Positions 62,919 to 64,000 of a stretch of DNA of 64,000 bases are shown here, piece by piece (the first letter of the stretch is position 1; each line of letters starts with the position of its first letter). The stretch spans positions 3,013,001 to 3,077,000 of the forward strand of contig NZ_BNBE01000001.1 in the NCBI RefSeq assembly GCF_014654895.1, in the 5' to 3' direction. A program made the position numbers and the translations under genes. Source of the stretch: Streptomyces filamentosus. Lineage in GTDB: Bacteria; Actinomycetota; Actinomycetes; Streptomycetales; Streptomycetaceae. A model generated the notes under the pieces. The model was given only the letters and a program-made list of their open reading frames with translations. It was not told the origin of the DNA and searched no databases.

Positions 62919-64000
62919 CCGGAATACGACTGCACGCACCCGAGCCGGGCTGGGCCGTCGACGCGGACGTCGTGGTGATCGGCTCCGGCGTCGCCGGGCT
63001 GACCACCGCCCTGCGCTGCGAGGCCGCCGGGCTCCGCACGGTCGTCGTCACCAAGGCCAACCTGGACGACGGCTCCACCCGCTGGGCCCAGGGCGGCATC
63101 GCCGCCGCCCTCGGCGAGGGCGACACCCCCGAGCAGCACCTGGACGACACCCTCGTCGCCGGTGCCGGGCTCTGCGACGAGCCGGCCGTCCGCCTCCTCG
63201 TCACCGAGGGCCCGGACGCCGTCCGCCGCCTGATGGCCACCGGCGCGGCCTTCGACCGCACCTCCGACGGCGAGATCTCCCTCACCCGCGAGGGCGGCCA
63301 CCACCGCCGCCGGATCGCCCACGCGGGCGGCGACGCCACCGGCGCGGAGATCTCCCGCGCCCTGGTCGAGGCGGTCCGCGCGCGGGGGATCCGCACCGTC
63401 GAGCACGCACTGGTGCTCGACCTCCTCAAGGACGACGAGGGCCGCGCGTCCGGCGTCACCCTGCACGTCATGGGCGAGGGCCAGCACGACGGCGTCGGCG
63501 CCGTCCGCGCCCCCGCCGTGGTCCTCGCCACCGGCGGCATGGGCCAGGTCTTCTCCGCCACCACCAACCCGCCCGTCTCCACCGGCGACGGCGTCGCCCT
63601 GGCGCTGCGCGCCGGGGCCGAGGTCTCCGACCTGGAGTTCGTGCAGTTCCACCCGACGGTGCTCTTCCTCGGCGCCGGCGCCGAGGGCCAGCAGCCGCTG
63701 GTCTCCGAGGCGGTCCGCGGCGAGGGCGCGCACCTGGTCGACGCGGACGGCGTCCGGTTCATGCTCGGGCAGCACGAGCTGGCCGAGCTGGCGCCCCGGG
63801 ACATCGTCGCCAAGGCGATCACCCGCCGCATGCGGGAGCAGGGCGCCGAGCACATGTACCTGGACGCCCGGCACTTCGGCGCCGAGATGTGGGAGCAGCG
63901 CTTCCCGACGATCCTGGCCGCCTGCCGGGCGCACGGCATCGACCCGGTCACCGACCCGATCCCGGTCGCCCCGGCCGCGCACTACGCCTCCGGCGGCGTC
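62915..64000 (+). CDS. nadB: L-aspartate oxidase (3' end outside the window)
   Basis: 362 residues visible, C-terminal part missing. FAD enzyme that starts NAD synthesis by oxidising aspartate to iminoaspartate. GTG 62915 overlaps the panC stop (GTGA). The FAD-binding [86 protein letters not shown] and [11 protein letters not shown] are all those of the succinate dehydrogenase/aspartate oxidase flavoprotein family, with GGHHRRRI typical of NadB. nadA, nadC or coaX would be expected next. Confidence 0.95.
   Translation, partial: MTGIRLHAPEPGWAVDADVVVIGSGVAGLTTALRCEAAGLRTVVVTKANLDDGSTRWAQGGIAAALGEGDTPEQHLDDTLVAGAGLCDEPAVRLLVTEGPDAVRRLMATGAAFDRTSDGEISLTREGGHHRRRIAHAGGDATGAEISRALVEAVRARGIRTVEHALVLDLLKDDEGRASGVTLHVMGEGQHDGVGAVRAPAVVLATGGMGQVFSATTNPPVSTGDGVALALRAGAEVSDLEFVQFHPTVLFLGAGAEGQQPLVSEAVRGEGAHLVDADGVRFMLGQHELAELAPRDIVAKAITRRMREQGAEHMYLDARHFGAEMWEQRFPTILAACRAHGIDPVTDPIPVAPAAHYASGGV

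Overview
The window is a very GC-rich (clearly above 70%), densely coded stretch of an actinobacterial chromosome, almost certainly Streptomyces. Evidence is the GC-biased third codon positions, frequent GTG starts, family content (DUF6479, DUF397 + HATPase + XRE trio, NuoD2, PolA2, DUF2342 metalloprotease) and a gene order I recall from Streptomyces coelicolor and partly from mycobacteria (ppa-dacB-DUF2342-tilS-hpt-ftsH-folE). I see no prophage, integrase, transposase, CRISPR array, rRNA operon or biosynthetic gene cluster. Most of the window is core chromosome, with small lineage-specific genes mixed in.

Layout. 1-6.3 kb: 3' part of a membrane-domain/thymidylate kinase fusion (tmk), holB, and a secreted lipoprotein peptidase. 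6.3 kb: tRNA-Thr(CGT). 6.4-14 kb: flavin-type PNPOx-fold protein, two sigma-factor loci, a second family A DNA polymerase (PolA2) and a LuxR regulator with a histidine-kinase-like ATPase part. 14-22 kb: quinone-type oxidoreductase, an FtsX-type ABC exporter pair, a DUF2786 protein and a FUSC exporter. 22-25 kb: zinc-free L33 behind a candidate Zur site, then the DUF397/HATPase/XRE locus. 25-34 kb: aldehyde dehydrogenase, DinB protein, glutamate decarboxylase with a ClC-type channel, a tipA-like relic, YbjQ protein, DedA protein with a Gly/Tyr/Gln tail, ThrE exporter. 34-45 kb: conserved core block (ppa, dacB, metalloprotease, tilS, hpt, ftsH, folE, then folK-folB-NTF2-folP on the other strand). 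45-52 kb: MprF-like protein, exported esterase, osmoprotectant ABC importer. 53-59 kb: orphan nuoD2 with a MidA/NDUFAF7 methyltransferase, a two-component system with a TmrB-like ATPase, and an ArsR-type regulator. 59.5-64 kb: threonine aldolase, then the coupled genes DUF2520-panC-nadB (nadB runs off the end).

How genes work together. Replication supplies: tmk, holB, polA2. Folate synthesis: folE, folP, folB, folK. Purine salvage and tRNA modification: hpt and tilS beside ftsH. Cofactors: panC and nadB for CoA and NAD. Acid/ion handling: gadB with the ClC-type channel. Osmotic stress: the four-gene OpuC/ProU-type importer, with the ATPase divergent from permease-permease-binding protein.

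Signals that stand out are: (i) a near-identical 26-bp element with a TGCACGTGCA core in front of both the DUF397 gene and the HATPase gene; (ii) a MidA-type arginine methyltransferase gene beside orphan nuoD2, whose conserved HRGAEK arginine corresponds to the residue methylated in mitochondrial complex I; (iii) at least nine unrelated minisatellites, most lying on or just after a stop codon; (iv) TANNNT-N5-7-start arrangements, typical of leaderless transcripts, at nine genes; (v) a decayed tipA-like gene whose MerR-type operator still looks intact.
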